Source of the DNA: Symploca sp. SIO1C2
Lineage (GTDB): Bacteria > Cyanobacteriota > Cyanobacteriia > Cyanobacteriales > Coleofasciculaceae
Length of the DNA stretch: 64,000 nucleotides
Direction: 5' to 3'
NCBI GenBank assembly: GCA_010672925.1
Contig: JAAHFP010000001.1
Location: 381,037-445,036 of the forward strand
Shown here one piece after another: positions 17,290 to 26,461 of the stretch. The position numbers were made by a program, and so were the translations under genes. Position 1 is the stretch's first letter, and each line of letters begins with the position of its first letter. Under the pieces are notes generated by a model, which ran no database searches, was not told the origin of the DNA, and saw only the letters and a program-made list of their open reading frames with translations.

Positions 17290-17574
17290 TTAGTTGAGCA
17301 ATTTTTCCTCTAACTGTTGAAAATCATTAGCTTTTGGGTGAGATTCAAACCATAAAGCATCCGCACAAAATTCTATTTCCCCTGGCCATTGAATGTATCT
17401 ACCTCTCTCTCCTATCGAAACTTGGGCAAAAAATTCTGGATCTGCCAGCTTTGTTAGTATGCCACCTTTTTGAATTATGGGATGAAAATCGACAATTATA
17501 CTACTCTCATTAGTGTAAAAAATCCGCAATTTACGCTCTTCTTCTACGGTCACTTTTGTGATTTGATACAGCAT
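17290..17574 (-). CDS. DUF2442 domain protein
   Basis: 94 residues matching the DUF2442 pattern: an N-terminal LYQITKVTVEEERKLRIFYTNE strand pair, the DFHPIIQKGGI loop, then FFAQVSIGERGRYIQWPGEIEFCADALWFES. Members are small proteins of unknown function, commonly encoded beside DUF4160, as here (14-bp gap, same strand). The pair looks like a toxin-antitoxin-type module by size, order and presence in accessory regions, but no activity is established. An AAAGGA ribosome-binding site lies 11 bp before ATG 17574. Confidence 0.88.
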   Translation of the reverse strand: MLYQITKVTVEEERKLRIFYTNESSIIVDFHPIIQKGGILTKLADPEFFAQVSIGERGRYIQWPGEIEFCADALWFESHPKANDFQQLEEKLLN

Positions 17575-17588
17575 ATTAATTTTTTCCT

Positions 17589-17849
17589 TTATTCCAAGGG
17601 TTCAATTCGCAATAGCGGTTCACCTTGACGGCAACGGTTCCAGTTGTCTGATAGTTCTTGTTGATGTAGTGCTGTCCATTCCAAAACCATAGAACGTACA
17701 CGATTTGGTGCTTTTCCTTGCAGGATAGTAATAGGAGAAATGGTTACAATTAATTCATATTCTCCGTAAACAGCATGAAAATGAGGTGGTACGTGGTCGT
17801 TGTAGAACATCCTAATCAGGATACCATAAAATTGAGAAACAACTGGCAT
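17589..17849 (-). CDS. DUF4160 domain protein
   Basis: 86 residues with the hallmark YGILIRMFYNDHVPPHFHA motif of DUF4160, whose DH-PPH-H cluster could bind metal or act catalytically. It then has YELIVTISPITILQGKAPNR and VLEWTALHQQELSDNWNRC. It is first in a two-gene unit with the DUF2442 gene downstream. The module sits between two copies of a long direct repeat (16813-17271 and 17993-18270), which suggests acquisition or movement as a cassette. The function is unknown. Confidence 0.88.
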   Translation of the reverse strand: MPVVSQFYGILIRMFYNDHVPPHFHAVYGEYELIVTISPITILQGKAPNRVRSMVLEWTALHQQELSDNWNRCRQGEPLLRIEPLE

Positions 17850-17992
17850 TAGTTCTAACGGTTATAATTATCTAGCATAACTATTATTTTATCAGATTGT
17901 CCGGTTTGATTATATGGAATACGATCGCTATCAAAAATTTCTACAAATCTTCCAATAATACAACCGCCACAAATTAGTAGAGGCAGCCAATG
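17850..17992. other. Upstream region of the DUF4160/DUF2442 pair
   Basis: An AT-rich 143-bp stretch between the DUF4160 start and the right-hand direct repeat. It presumably carries the promoter of the pair. I see no distinctive operator. Confidence 0.4.
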
Positions 17993-18270
17993 AGGTGTTA
18001 GGTAGTAGGTTTCGGATTCGTAGGGGCGGGTTTAGGGTCAGGTGTTAACATATTCGGCAATAATTGTAATACAAAACCCGCCCTTTATCTGTACCGATAA
18101 TCGATATGTTGGGTTTAATTATAGACAATGGGGTTAAGATATCGAGGGCGGGTTTTGATGGGAAAGTTGCTCGATTTTAGGGCAATTCATTAACTAAACC
18201 CGCCCCTACGACCGATATGATATGCCGATAATCTGGATATGCGATCGCATAGCACCTGGAAAGTCACCAT
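17993..18270. repeat. Right copy of the long direct repeat
   Basis: It carries one 90-bp-type unit starting at 18020 followed by the same tail as 17109-17271, ending at GCGATCGCATAGCACCTGGAAAG. Identity to the left copy is high by eye, with small differences such as an AGGTGTTAAC insertion. Confidence 0.9.
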
Positions 18271-18280
18271 TTTTTATCTG

Positions 18281-18596
18281 ATGATGAATAGCCTTATCTT
18301 ATTTTTGGATAAAAGTTGTAATTATCGTGATTTTTTGCTATTATTTTAATAATGGAATAGGTGTGCGCTTGTAAGGTATAAATTTCTATTCCTAACCTTA
18401 ATAAACATGTCAAAAGTGGAATAAGTAGGTTGGACGTAGCGATAGCAGAACCCAAAACTTTCGTGTGCTGCGTTGGGTTTCACTGCGTTACACCCAACCT
18501 ACATTTTTGGAGAATCTTTTTTGTGGGGTTCTCTATTCCCAATTCCCAATTCCCAATTCCCAATTCCCAATTCCCAATTCCCAATTCCTAATTCCC
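18281..18596. repeat. Dispersed ~145-bp repeat copy 3 and CAATTCC run
   Basis: 18281-18422 duplicates the repeat at 11680-11822. It is followed by GTAGGTTGG and its inverted counterpart (CCCAACCTACA near 18493). A seven-fold TTCCCAA heptamer run (18537-18593) then abuts the stop codon of the reverse-strand molybdoenzyme gene. Confidence 0.85.
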
Positions 18597-20831
18597 TTAA
18601 AAATAAATAGCAACAGGAACTCGCTTAAATGCAGGTGTACCACTTTGGGCATCAATAGTGGCACTAAAAAGACAATTGGCTTCTGGATAGAACATAAAGG
18701 CGACTCCTTCGCGAATGGCTCCAGCAATGATTTCAATGTTTTCGAGTTTGCTACGATTGCCCTGGACAGTAACCCGTTGATGTTCCTTGAATCCCGCATT
18801 TTTGATATCCCTAGCATTGAGCAGAATACAGTAGCGGTGGGGCATACCACGATATTGATCTGCTTCTCGATAAACCACCGTGTTATGCTGTCCGTAGCTG
18901 CGCCCTGAACCTAAAATAGCCACCATACCAGTCACATGCTTAGGAATTGGGAAGCTTGCTAAACTAGGTATGGAAAGTTCCGGTAAGGGAATTATATCCA
19001 TCCGTGCACGACCAGAAGGAGTGGCAAATTTCGGTTCAGTGAAAATCCGTCCGTCAATAGTGAATTCTTCCTGGGTGCGGTCAATTTCCCCAATTTGTTT
19101 GTAGCCAGGAATAGTTTTAGCAATCAGCGATCGCACATATGCGGTATCTTGTAATTTACGCCAATTAATCGGCTGATCTCCGTGGAGTCGGTAGGCAATT
19201 TCGGTAATTAGTTCCACTTCAGAAATCAAATCCCCTTGAAGATGAGTTGTGCCGGGATTATTGAGGCGCACAAAATTATTCCCCGATTCCGTTGTGGTTT
19301 TCTGGGGATTTTCAAAGCGATTAAACACTGGTAAAATCAGAGTTTGACGACGAGCTAAACCATGGAAATGTCCCAGATTGGGCTTAGTGGAAACATAGAA
19401 AATCGTATCAATTTTACTAAGAGCCCTTTGAGCTTGGAGCAAATCCGGGTTAGCAGCGTAGAAATTGCCTCCTAAACAGAGCAATGTGTCAATTTTTGAG
19501 GCATCAGCAGCATCCATCAAGCCGCGAGCATCATAACCTTGATTCAGTGCCAAAGGACGCTTTAACAACACCTCCAACGCCTGACGGATATCTTGCCGTA
19601 AGCGAGTTGTCACTGCCATAGATCCGAAGCCTTGGACATTAGAATGTCCTCGGATGGGCATAGTTCCGGTTCCTATTCTACCGGCATTTCCCGTTATCAA
19701 AGCCGTATTAGCGATCGCTTTAACATTATCTGTGCCATTCTGATGTTGAGTAATACCCATTGCCCAAGCAAAGACAACTTTTGAGGATGTACCAATAACA
19801 TAGGCAACTTCTTCAATTTCCTCTTGGAACAAGCCACAAATCTCTGTCAATGTTGACCAATCAGTAGCTTTGGCAAACTCCAGCACCTCTTGCCAGCCTT
19901 CCGTGTACTGCTGCAAATAATCCATGTTGACCAGATTTTGCTCTAGCAGAGATTTTTGAATCGCCACCTGCAAGGCAGTATCACTCCCCGGTATAGGTTG
20001 CAGGTAGAGGGTCGAAATCTCAGAACCTCCTTTGAGTAGAGATTTAATCGGGAAGGCAGGGGAGGCAAATTTAACTAAACCAATCTCAATTTGGGGATTA
20101 ATCATAATCACCCGTCCACCACGATCCCGCAATTGGATTAACTCATTCATCAAACGGGGATGATTTGCCGGGGCATTGGAACCGATTAAGACCACACAGT
20201 CACTCTGCTGGAGACTGGCCAAACTTACCATAGAAGTGCCAGAACCAAACACTTGCTTTAATCCCACCCCAGAGGGAGCATGACACAAGTCCGAACAATC
20301 GGCGAGATTATTACTCCCCAAAGCACGCATCATCAATTGTAGTAAATATGCCGCCTCATTAGAAGAGCGCCCTGAACTATAACTGGCAACCCTTTCCGGA
20401 GATTGCCGAAACGCCTTAGCAGCAATCTGATACACTTCCTCCCAACTGAGGCGCTGATAATAATCTGAACCTTCCCGTAGAATCATTGGGTATTGTAACC
20501 TACCCAAGCCATCGCATTCTCTAGAAGATAGTTGTTGTAATTCCTTGATAGAAGTGCCCCCGAAAACAGCTTCCTCAATACCTGCTTGTAACTCCGCCGC
20601 GATCGCTTCTACACTTTTAGCACAGCGTTGTAGATATTCCCCCGTCTCATTAACAAATCCTCCTTGTTGTCCTCCTGTCCCCCAAGCACAAGACAGGCAA
20701 GCACTGTGATGATTTAGGGTTTGCCAGAGTTTGAGCCCTGTAGGAGAGAGAGTTTTTTCTGCCCAATATTTGATGACAGGTATTCCACCGCCAGTTTCAG
20801 GCTGGTTGTCGTGATGGGGAAGATTGCTCAT
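18597..20831 (-). CDS. FdhF/YdeP family molybdopterin oxidoreductase
   Basis: About 744 residues from ATG 20831. The start [23 protein letters not shown] and the [20 protein letters not shown] cluster identify the YdeP branch of formate-dehydrogenase-like enzymes, which keep a reduced Cys motif rather than a full 4Fe-4S ferredoxin domain. Later segments ([44 protein letters not shown], and the C-terminal molydopterin-dinucleotide domain with [14 protein letters not shown]) match the Mo-bis-MGD fold. The electron donor and substrate of YdeP proteins are not well defined; E. coli YdeP is linked to acid resistance. A TTG 63 bp upstream extends the frame but adds an atypical N-terminus. The stop abuts a heptamer repeat run. 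Confidence 0.9.
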   Translation of the reverse strand: MSNLPHHDNQPETGGGIPVIKYWAEKTLSPTGLKLWQTLNHHSACLSCAWGTGGQQGGFVNETGEYLQRCAKSVEAIAAELQAGIEEAVFGGTSIKELQQLSSRECDGLGRLQYPMILREGSDYYQRLSWEEVYQIAAKAFRQSPERVASYSSGRSSNEAAYLLQLMMRALGSNNLADCSDLCHAPSGVGLKQVFGSGTSMVSLASLQQSDCVVLIGSNAPANHPRLMNELIQLRDRGGRVIMINPQIEIGLVKFASPAFPIKSLLKGGSEISTLYLQPIPGSDTALQVAIQKSLLEQNLVNMDYLQQYTEGWQEVLEFAKATDWSTLTEICGLFQEEIEEVAYVIGTSSKVVFAWAMGITQHQNGTDNVKAIANTALITGNAGRIGTGTMPIRGHSNVQGFGSMAVTTRLRQDIRQALEVLLKRPLALNQGYDARGLMDAADASKIDTLLCLGGNFYAANPDLLQAQRALSKIDTIFYVSTKPNLGHFHGLARRQTLILPVFNRFENPQKTTTESGNNFVRLNNPGTTHLQGDLISEVELITEIAYRLHGDQPINWRKLQDTAYVRSLIAKTIPGYKQIGEIDRTQEEFTIDGRIFTEPKFATPSGRARMDIIPLPELSIPSLASFPIPKHVTGMVAILGSGRSYGQHNTVVYREADQYRGMPHRYCILLNARDIKNAGFKEHQRVTVQGNRSKLENIEIIAGAIREGVAFMFYPEANCLFSATIDAQSGTPAFKRVPVAIYF

Positions 20832-20980
20832 GGGACATCCGTCAGTAGTGCACGGAAAAATTGTAAGATGTGCTTGACCATTTTTTGAATGCAAAATTCA
20901 AAATTTGCCGGACTCCGTCCCGCTGCGCTAACGCTTTGCTCACCATGCTACGCAAACAAAATTCAAAATTAGCTTTTATC

Positions 20981-21835
20981 CTAAATCCTGATTAAAACTT
21001 CATCGGGTTTGCAACCAGTAACCATAAATATGCCAAATCCAGCCCAAGCCTCGGCGACGTTTATAAGTGAATAAGTATCTTTTTTGGCTCGTTCGGCAAA
21101 AATTGCTAAATCTTTATACTGGGAGTAATAAGGACTGCCAAAGGACAAAAGATTCAATATGGTTTTGAGGCCAAATTTATCGCTAGTTATTACTTCTACT
21201 TGAGTATCTATTTTAATAAAGCCCGCTTTACTAAAATAACTCCAAAGCTTGCGTCCCACATAAGCATCTCCTCCTTGAGATTGCTGAATAGCGGCTATCT
21301 TGCGAGCTAATTTAGTTAAAGACTCTGGTTTGGGATAGATAGTAAACCAATCATTATCTATATCAAAAACACAAAAAATTCCTCCCGGCTTGAGAACTCG
21401 ATATATATTCTCTATTGCGACCATTGGGTTAGTCAGATGCTGGAAGAAAAATCGCGCATGGATAAAATCAAAATAATTATCTGGAAAATTTAAATGGTAA
21501 ACATCGACTAGCTCAAGGTCTAAATTATTAATTCCTTTGCTCTTTTTCACCTCTATTGCCTTCTCCAGCATGGCTTCACTAAAATCAACTCCAATCACAG
21601 TGCCGGGGTAAGTAATTTTAGCAATTTCGCAGCTGGTAAACCCCGCACCACAACCCAGGTCTAATGCCTTCATGCCTGACTTTAATCCTGCCTTCACCCA
21701 TTTTGCTTTTTCTAGTTCGATAAAAAAATCGGCTTTACGCTCCAATCTATCCAATTCCTGATGCCTATATTCCTTATGTAAAGTATCGAATCGATAGGAG
21801 CCAGTCGTATTATTCATCATTAGGGTTTGCCTCAT
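20981..21835 (-). CDS. Class I SAM-dependent methyltransferase
   Basis: 284 residues. Motif I is ALDLGCGAGFTS and is followed by VIGVDFSEAML (acidic ribose-binding residue). FPDNYFDFIHARFFFQHL and VLKPGGIFCVFD complete the Rossmann-fold methyltransferase signature of the UbiE/Methyltransf_11 type. The acceptor cannot be inferred. The N-terminal YRFDTLHKEYRHQELDRLERKAD and C-terminal WAGFGIFMVTGCKPDE resemble stand-alone small-molecule methyltransferases near secondary-metabolite or unknown loci. ATG 21835 is used; a second ATG lies 15 bp inside. It is separated from the molybdoenzyme by about 150 bp and is probably an independent unit. Confidence 0.88.
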   Translation of the reverse strand: MRQTLMMNNTTGSYRFDTLHKEYRHQELDRLERKADFFIELEKAKWVKAGLKSGMKALDLGCGAGFTSCEIAKITYPGTVIGVDFSEAMLEKAIEVKKSKGINNLDLELVDVYHLNFPDNYFDFIHARFFFQHLTNPMVAIENIYRVLKPGGIFCVFDIDNDWFTIYPKPESLTKLARKIAAIQQSQGGDAYVGRKLWSYFSKAGFIKIDTQVEVITSDKFGLKTILNLLSFGSPYYSQYKDLAIFAERAKKDTYSLINVAEAWAGFGIFMVTGCKPDEVLIRI

Positions 21836-21950
21836 CGAGTCAATTGATTCGGGTTTTGAAGTAATAAGCAGTAGTAGGACTTCAGTCCAAAAAGAAGCCA
21901 GAAACTAATCATTTATCCCAGTTCAATTGTAGGGTGTGTTAGCGTAGCGT

Positions 21951-22600
21951 AAGACAGGCTAGAAGCCTGTTCCACAAAGCAGTTCCCATTAGGCATTAAG
22001 CGATCGCAAAGTTATTGATATTAGAGAAATCTGTTATATATAAGCGCATACTTTTCCCATTATATTAAAATATTAGCAAATAATCGTGGCTAACACAACT
22101 CAAAAAGGGACGTATTTCCTACCCGCAGTATCCTATACAAGGAAGAGAGTTAATCTAAGAAACCTTGATATCAAAAATGCGATCGCCTTTAATTTCAATT
22201 ATGTAAGACAGGCTAGAAGCCTGTTCCACAAACCGGTTCCCATTGGGCATTAAGCGATCGCAAAGTTATTGATATTAGAGAAACCTGTTATATATAAGCG
22301 CACACCTTCCCCATTATCTTAAAATAATAGCAAATAATCGCGGCTAACACAACTCAAAAAGGGACGTATTTCCTACCCGCAGTATCCTATACAAGGAAGA
22401 GAGTTAATCTAATAAACCTTGATATCAAAAAAGCGATCGCCTTTAATTTCAATTATGTAAGACAGGCTGGAAGCCTGTTTCACAAACCGGTTACTATTAG
22501 GCATTAAGCGATCGCAAAGTTATTGATATTAGAGAAACCTGTTATATATAAGCGCACACCTTTCCCATTATTTTAAAATAATAGCAAATAATCGTGGCGA
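21951..22600. repeat. 254-bp tandem repeat, about 2.5 copies
   Basis: Units start at AAGACAGGCT in 21951, 22205 and 22459, giving a period of 254 bp. Each holds GACAGGCTAGAAGCCTGTTCCAC (an inverted repeat), a HIP1 site, the TATATAAGCGCACACC plus TTAAAATAATAGCAAATAATCG core shared with other dispersed repeats, and a GTTAATCTA(A)(G/T)AAACC tail. The third unit breaks off after about 140 bp. No ORF spans them. Confidence 0.93.
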
Positions 22601-22764
22601 TTGCAATATCGAGCCAATCAAGCGATCGCGACTCAATAATACAGGCTAGAAGCCTGTTCCACCAATTCCCAATTCTCCATTCCCAATTCTCCATTCTCAA
22701 TTCCCCATTCTCAATTCTCAATTCTCAATTCTCAATTCTCAATTCTCAATTCCCCATTCCCCAT
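22601..22764. repeat. ATTCTCA/ATTCCCA short tandem run
   Basis: A degenerate heptamer array (about 22667-22760, CAATTCT/CCATTCT/CAATTCC units) fills the space between the 254-bp repeats and the acsF terminator. A short forward frame across it encodes only the repeat and is not called. Confidence 0.8.
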
Positions 22765-22796
22765 AAAAAAACGGTTCCACAAACCAGTAGAACCGT
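22765..22796 (-). terminator. Rho-independent terminator of acsF
   Basis: On the reverse strand the stem ACGGTTC...GAACCGT is followed by a run of seven T, about 28 bp after the acsF stop codon. This is a standard intrinsic terminator geometry. Confidence 0.8.
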
Positions 22797-22823
22797 CCAA
22801 CATCAAAATTAGCGGAGTGAAAC

Positions 22824-23900
22824 TTAGTAAACAGTTCCTTGCTTAACAGTCATATCAATCGGCTTCATCAGGTACAACTTCAAGAACTGCCAACCATTAG
22901 AGACGTAGTGAGGCAACTTCTGGAGTAATTTTAAAGGCTTAGGTGCGCTAGAAGAAACGATCGCTCTCAACTGCTCATTATTCTTGACACAGACTTCCAA
23001 ACGCTCATAGAACTCTGGCTTTTCTACATCCAGAACTACAGGGAATACCCTTCCAGAAGTTTCATTGGTCTTCTCGATCACATATTTATCATAGTCACGA
23101 GCATTTAAACCAATGGAAGCATAGAAATCAGAGCGCTGGATGTCATTGAGATACATTGTAGCAAACACCGACAGTAAGAAGAAGCGACACCAGAGTTTTG
23201 CCTGCCAGTCATTCAAACAGCTAGGTTTGGCTCTCATGATGGCATCGAAGAAGTCACCGTGGCGGTTTTCATCCTGACACCAGTTTTCAAAGAAGCGGAA
23301 AATCGGATAAATCCTGTCTTCAGGATGAGCTTCCAAATGTCGATAAATGGTGATATAGCGCCAATAGCCAATCTTCTCTGACAAATAAGTAGCATAGAAG
23401 ATAAACTTCGGCTTAAAGAAGGTGTAGTTTTTACTCTTAGTCAGGAATCCTAAATCCAGTTCCAGATTGAAATCTGACATTGCCTTATTCAGGAAACCAG
23501 CGTGCCTTGCCTCATCACGAGACATCAGGGTAAAGCACTCCGCCAAGACTGCATTTTTGTTCTTTAGACGACGTCCTAGTTCCTTGTAGAGTAAGAAACC
23601 AGAAAATTCTGCCGTACAGGAGCGCTCCAGAAACTCGACAAATAACCGTCGTGTTTCCCCATCAATATGATCCCAAGACTGCTTAAACTCCTCATCCCGG
23701 ACAAAGTGGTGACGATTGTAGTCAGTACGGAACTCTTCGAGGATAGCCAGCAACTCGTCTTCATTGGGCGAGATATCCATCTGCGCCATTTCCTCAAAGT
23801 CAGTGGTGTAGAAGCGAGGCGTCAAGAGAGTTTCCTTCGCCGGTGCTTTAACCCCTGGTCGTATTTCTTCAAAAGTTGGTTTTTTCAGAGAATCTACCAT
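22824..23900 (-). CDS. acsF: Mg-protoporphyrin IX monomethyl ester oxidative cyclase
   Basis: 358 residues, full length for the aerobic cyclase. The diiron ligands are visible as EARH (Glu130-His133) and ENRH (Glu211-His214), together with acidic residues in [13 protein letters not shown]. The enzyme builds the isocyclic fifth ring of chlorophyll from Mg-protoporphyrin monomethyl ester using O2, converting it to protochlorophyllide at the membrane. This firmly marks an oxygenic phototroph. Cyanobacteria often carry two isoforms used at high and low oxygen; which one this is cannot be told here. A clear intrinsic terminator follows. The divergent upstream space carries GTTGTTT repeats, so it is transcribed alone. 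Confidence 0.97.
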   Translation of the reverse strand: MVDSLKKPTFEEIRPGVKAPAKETLLTPRFYTTDFEEMAQMDISPNEDELLAILEEFRTDYNRHHFVRDEEFKQSWDHIDGETRRLFVEFLERSCTAEFSGFLLYKELGRRLKNKNAVLAECFTLMSRDEARHAGFLNKAMSDFNLELDLGFLTKSKNYTFFKPKFIFYATYLSEKIGYWRYITIYRHLEAHPEDRIYPIFRFFENWCQDENRHGDFFDAIMRAKPSCLNDWQAKLWCRFFLLSVFATMYLNDIQRSDFYASIGLNARDYDKYVIEKTNETSGRVFPVVLDVEKPEFYERLEVCVKNNEQLRAIVSSSAPKPLKLLQKLPHYVSNGWQFLKLYLMKPIDMTVKQGTVY

Positions 23901-24318
23901 ATCACAAGTGGCTCTTGATCTTTACTTACGATTTTTTAGGTTGTCTGGTATGGCAATATGCAGTTGTTTTTTATTTACGCCCATACTGAAGCCGTTTTCT
24001 GAGTGTACCAAGGTCTAGGTGAGTGCAAGACCCAATTAAGGTTAAGAATTGTTATTTGTTGTTTGTTGTTGGTTGTTTGTTGTTGGTTGTTTGTCGTTTG
24101 TTGTTTGTTGTTGGTTGTTGGTTGTTGGTTGTTTGTTGTTTGTTGTTGGTCATTGGTTATTTGGGAATTGCTTCCTTGTCTCCCCATCTCCCTTGTCTCC
24201 CCATCTCCCATCTCCCCCTTGTCCCCCTTGTCTCCCCACCTCCCCAACCTCCCCACACACCAATGGGCAAAAAATTTATCATTGAGTTAGATACCTCTTA
24301 CTTGAGCCTTAGCTAGAG
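23901..24318. repeat. Gap with TTGTTGTTTGTTGG and TCTCCCCATC repeats
   Basis: A GTTGTTTGTTGTTGGTT heptamer-type array runs from about 24050 to 24165, followed by CTTGTCTCCCCATCTCCC repeats to about 24255. Open frames on both strands here are only repeat read-through. The acsF and TM2-gene promoters must lie in or near this stretch. Confidence 0.75.
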
Positions 24319-24834
24319 ATGAATAACCTTGGCACCACCTATTTCTTTTGGTTTGCTTGTGTTTTTGGCTTTGCCGGAATCCACCGTATCTATAACAAAA
24401 AATTCTTCAGTGGCTTTTTGTGGATGTTTACTTTCGGCTTCCTCGGTATTGGACAGTTGATTGACTTGGTATTGATTCCCAGTATGGTAGATGAGCACAA
24501 CATCAAGCTCAAACAACAACTGGGTTTATCTGAAGTTGGAGCCCCATTGGAACAACAAGCGATCGCAACTACAGTTTATGAGCCACAACAACATAACCAA
24601 GTAATGACAACAGCTGCCTCCAGCGCACCAAACCGTGAAGAATTAATGGTTCAGTTGCTGAAGGCAGCTCATAGTAGGGGAGGGCAAATCTCAGTTACCC
24701 AAGCTGTTTTAGACACCGGTGCTAGCTTTGCCGAAGTGGAAGCCACTTTAAAGGAAATGGTCAACAACGGTTATGTCAGTGTAGACAATCATCCCGTCAG
24801 TGGTGTTGTCGTTTATCAGTTTGTTGAACTGTAG
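24319..24834 (+). CDS. TM2 domain protein
   Basis: 171 residues. The first 60 form a TM2 domain: two membrane helices around FFWFACVFGFAGIHRIYNKK and FLWMFTFGFLGIGQLIDL with the conserved FGIHRFY-like turn and DL end. The C-terminal 70 residues (REELMVQLLKAAHSRGGQIS, TQAVLDTGASFAEVEATLKEM) look like a winged-helix module. The domain pair is known from bacterial proteins of undefined function; membrane location is predicted, with the C-terminal module in the cytosol. ATG 24319 follows a weak ribosome-binding region. Confidence 0.85.
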   Translation: MNNLGTTYFFWFACVFGFAGIHRIYNKKFFSGFLWMFTFGFLGIGQLIDLVLIPSMVDEHNIKLKQQLGLSEVGAPLEQQAIATTVYEPQQHNQVMTTAASSAPNREELMVQLLKAAHSRGGQISVTQAVLDTGASFAEVEATLKEMVNNGYVSVDNHPVSGVVVYQFVEL

Positions 24835-24943
24835 GAATGGAGAATAGATAATGGAGAATGGATAATGGATAATTGAGACCAATGACCAACAACCAATAAC
24901 CAACAACCAATAACAAACAACAAACAACAAACAACAAACCCAC

Positions 24944-25414
24944 TCAATTCCAAGCTAACCACTTCTGAGCATTGAGCCGCTGGATGACGTAAAACACCAT
25001 CAGATCCAAGGTCACTTTGCGCTCATCAATCATAAAAGACTCTATAGTACTGGGTTTGACACCATTGGCAGAAGAGGAGAAAGCCTTCCGCTTTTTGATA
25101 TCTTCATCGGGAAAATAAACGTTGAATTGACGCTGCCCCTGATTCCAGTTACCCTTCACTTGCCAGCAATCATCAGTGGGACTCATGCCAGGAATCTGGA
25201 TTTTTTCCTTGACAAAAGTCACGTCTACATCACTAACTCCTTGTTTGGCAAAAGCAGTCTTCAAAGCCGGTAAGTAATGCTGTTCGATAAACTCATTAAA
25301 AGGTTTAGTTTCCACTGCTGGTGGTTTTGCTTTCTTGGCTTTGGCTTCCTTAGCAGCTGGCTTCTCAGGGGGAGTCTGCGCTTCTTCGGGGTTGGGTTTG
25401 GTTTCTTCTGCCAT
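24944..25414 (-). CDS. DUF2996 domain protein
   Basis: 156 residues. A Pro/Glu/Lys/Ala-rich, probably disordered N-terminus (about 1-38) precedes a compact domain with PFNEFIEQHYLPALKTAF, DDCWQVKGNWNQGQRQFNVYF and the C-terminal DERKVTLDLMVFYVIQRLNAQKWL, which is the DUF2996 signature found in cyanobacteria and plastids. The plant relative LPA3 helps assemble photosystem II, so a thylakoid-related role is plausible but not shown for this protein. It is divergent from sfsA with 65 bp between. Confidence 0.85.
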   Translation of the reverse strand: MAEETKPNPEEAQTPPEKPAAKEAKAKKAKPPAVETKPFNEFIEQHYLPALKTAFAKQGVSDVDVTFVKEKIQIPGMSPTDDCWQVKGNWNQGQRQFNVYFPDEDIKKRKAFSSSANGVKPSTIESFMIDERKVTLDLMVFYVIQRLNAQKWLAWN

Positions 25415-25479
25415 AACTCAGGTGAATCCTTATCTGTAATATCAGGAAGAACGCTTAATTTTAAGTCTTGATCTATCTT

Positions 25480-26235
25480 ATGCCAGATTGGATTTACCGC
25501 TACCCACCGCTAGAGGCTGGAACTCTCCTCAAACGCTACAAACGCTTTCTTGCTGATATTGAGTTGCAATCAGGAGAAGTAATCACTGCTCACTGTCCCA
25601 ACACTGGTCCGATGCTTGGTCTTTGTGCTCCCGGTAGTCCAGTCCAGATTTCCCGTAGTGACAACCCAAAGCGAAAGCTAGCCTACACCTGGGAGATGAT
25701 CCAGGTCAATGATACCCAACCAACCTGGGTGGGAGTCAACACTGGTTTACCCAATCGGGTAATTAAATTAGCTTTAGAACAACACCTCATTCCGGAGTTA
25801 GCCAATAGCTATAGTAAGATCCGCACCGAAGTTCCCTACGGCAAAAACAACAAAAGTAGGGTAGATTTTCTCTTGAGTAGCGATCGGTCTTTAAAGGAAA
25901 CTAAAGACGAATCCTTAAATACTCCCATCTATGTGGAAGTCAAAAGTGCGACTTTAGCTGAGGACAAGGTGGCATTATTCCCTGATACAGTAACCACTCG
26001 TGGACAAAAGCACCTGCGAGAACTAACCGCACTACTTCCCCAGGCCCAAGCAGTAATGCTCTATTTCATTAATCGTAGTGACTGTTCTCAGTTTGCTCCT
26101 GGTGATAATTACGATGCAGTCTACGGTGAACTATTGCGTGATGCTCTTACCCAAGGTATCAAAGTTTTACCCTGCCGCTTTGAAATTACCCCCGAAGGAA
26201 TTCGCTATTTGGGTTTAGCGGAATTTCTGTTGTGA
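25480..26235 (+). CDS. sfsA: SfsA family DNA/RNA-binding protein
   Basis: 251 residues from ATG 25480 (a TTG 12 bp earlier is also in frame). Family motifs are LLKRYKRFLADIEL, HCPNTGPMLGL, KSRVDFLL, YVEVKSATL, FPDTVTTRGQKHLREL and FINRSDC. The VDFLL..EVKSAT..RG..H segment carries the PD-(D/E)XK-type acidic/lysine residues. In E. coli SfsA was found as a sugar-fermentation stimulator that binds DNA; current annotation names it a DNA/RNA nuclease. The physiological role in cyanobacteria is not known. It stands divergent to the DUF2996 gene. Confidence 0.93.
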   Translation: MPDWIYRYPPLEAGTLLKRYKRFLADIELQSGEVITAHCPNTGPMLGLCAPGSPVQISRSDNPKRKLAYTWEMIQVNDTQPTWVGVNTGLPNRVIKLALEQHLIPELANSYSKIRTEVPYGKNNKSRVDFLLSSDRSLKETKDESLNTPIYVEVKSATLAEDKVALFPDTVTTRGQKHLRELTALLPQAQAVMLYFINRSDCSQFAPGDNYDAVYGELLRDALTQGIKVLPCRFEITPEGIRYLGLAEFLL

Positions 26236-26461
26236 GTAGGCAATAGGCAACAGGCAACGGGCAACGGGCAATAGACAATATTCTCAGAAATCTCAGCTGA
26301 TACAAAATTCAGCCAAACGGGGAATAGATAAATTAAGGATACATCAAGCAATTGGTATAGCTAAGCGCATTGCGCTTATGACAACGCTAAATGCTGAAAA
26401 TTTTACCTGTCTAATCTTTTCCCTTCTGCCTTCTGCCTTGGAGCCTTCTGCCTTTCACTAT

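Noticed and set aside
22594-22812. Forward 72-residue frame near acsF
   Set aside because: It consists of the CAATTCT heptamer run and terminator sequence.
24003-24316. Several frames encoding Cys/Leu/Val-rich peptides
   Set aside because: They translate the GTTGTTT repeat and its flanks; three overlapping frames are equally open, which is a repeat artefact.
26378-26461. N-terminal extension of the ABC ATPase
   Set aside because: It encodes a CTTCTGCCTT repeat; the ABC domain starts normally from ATG 26462.
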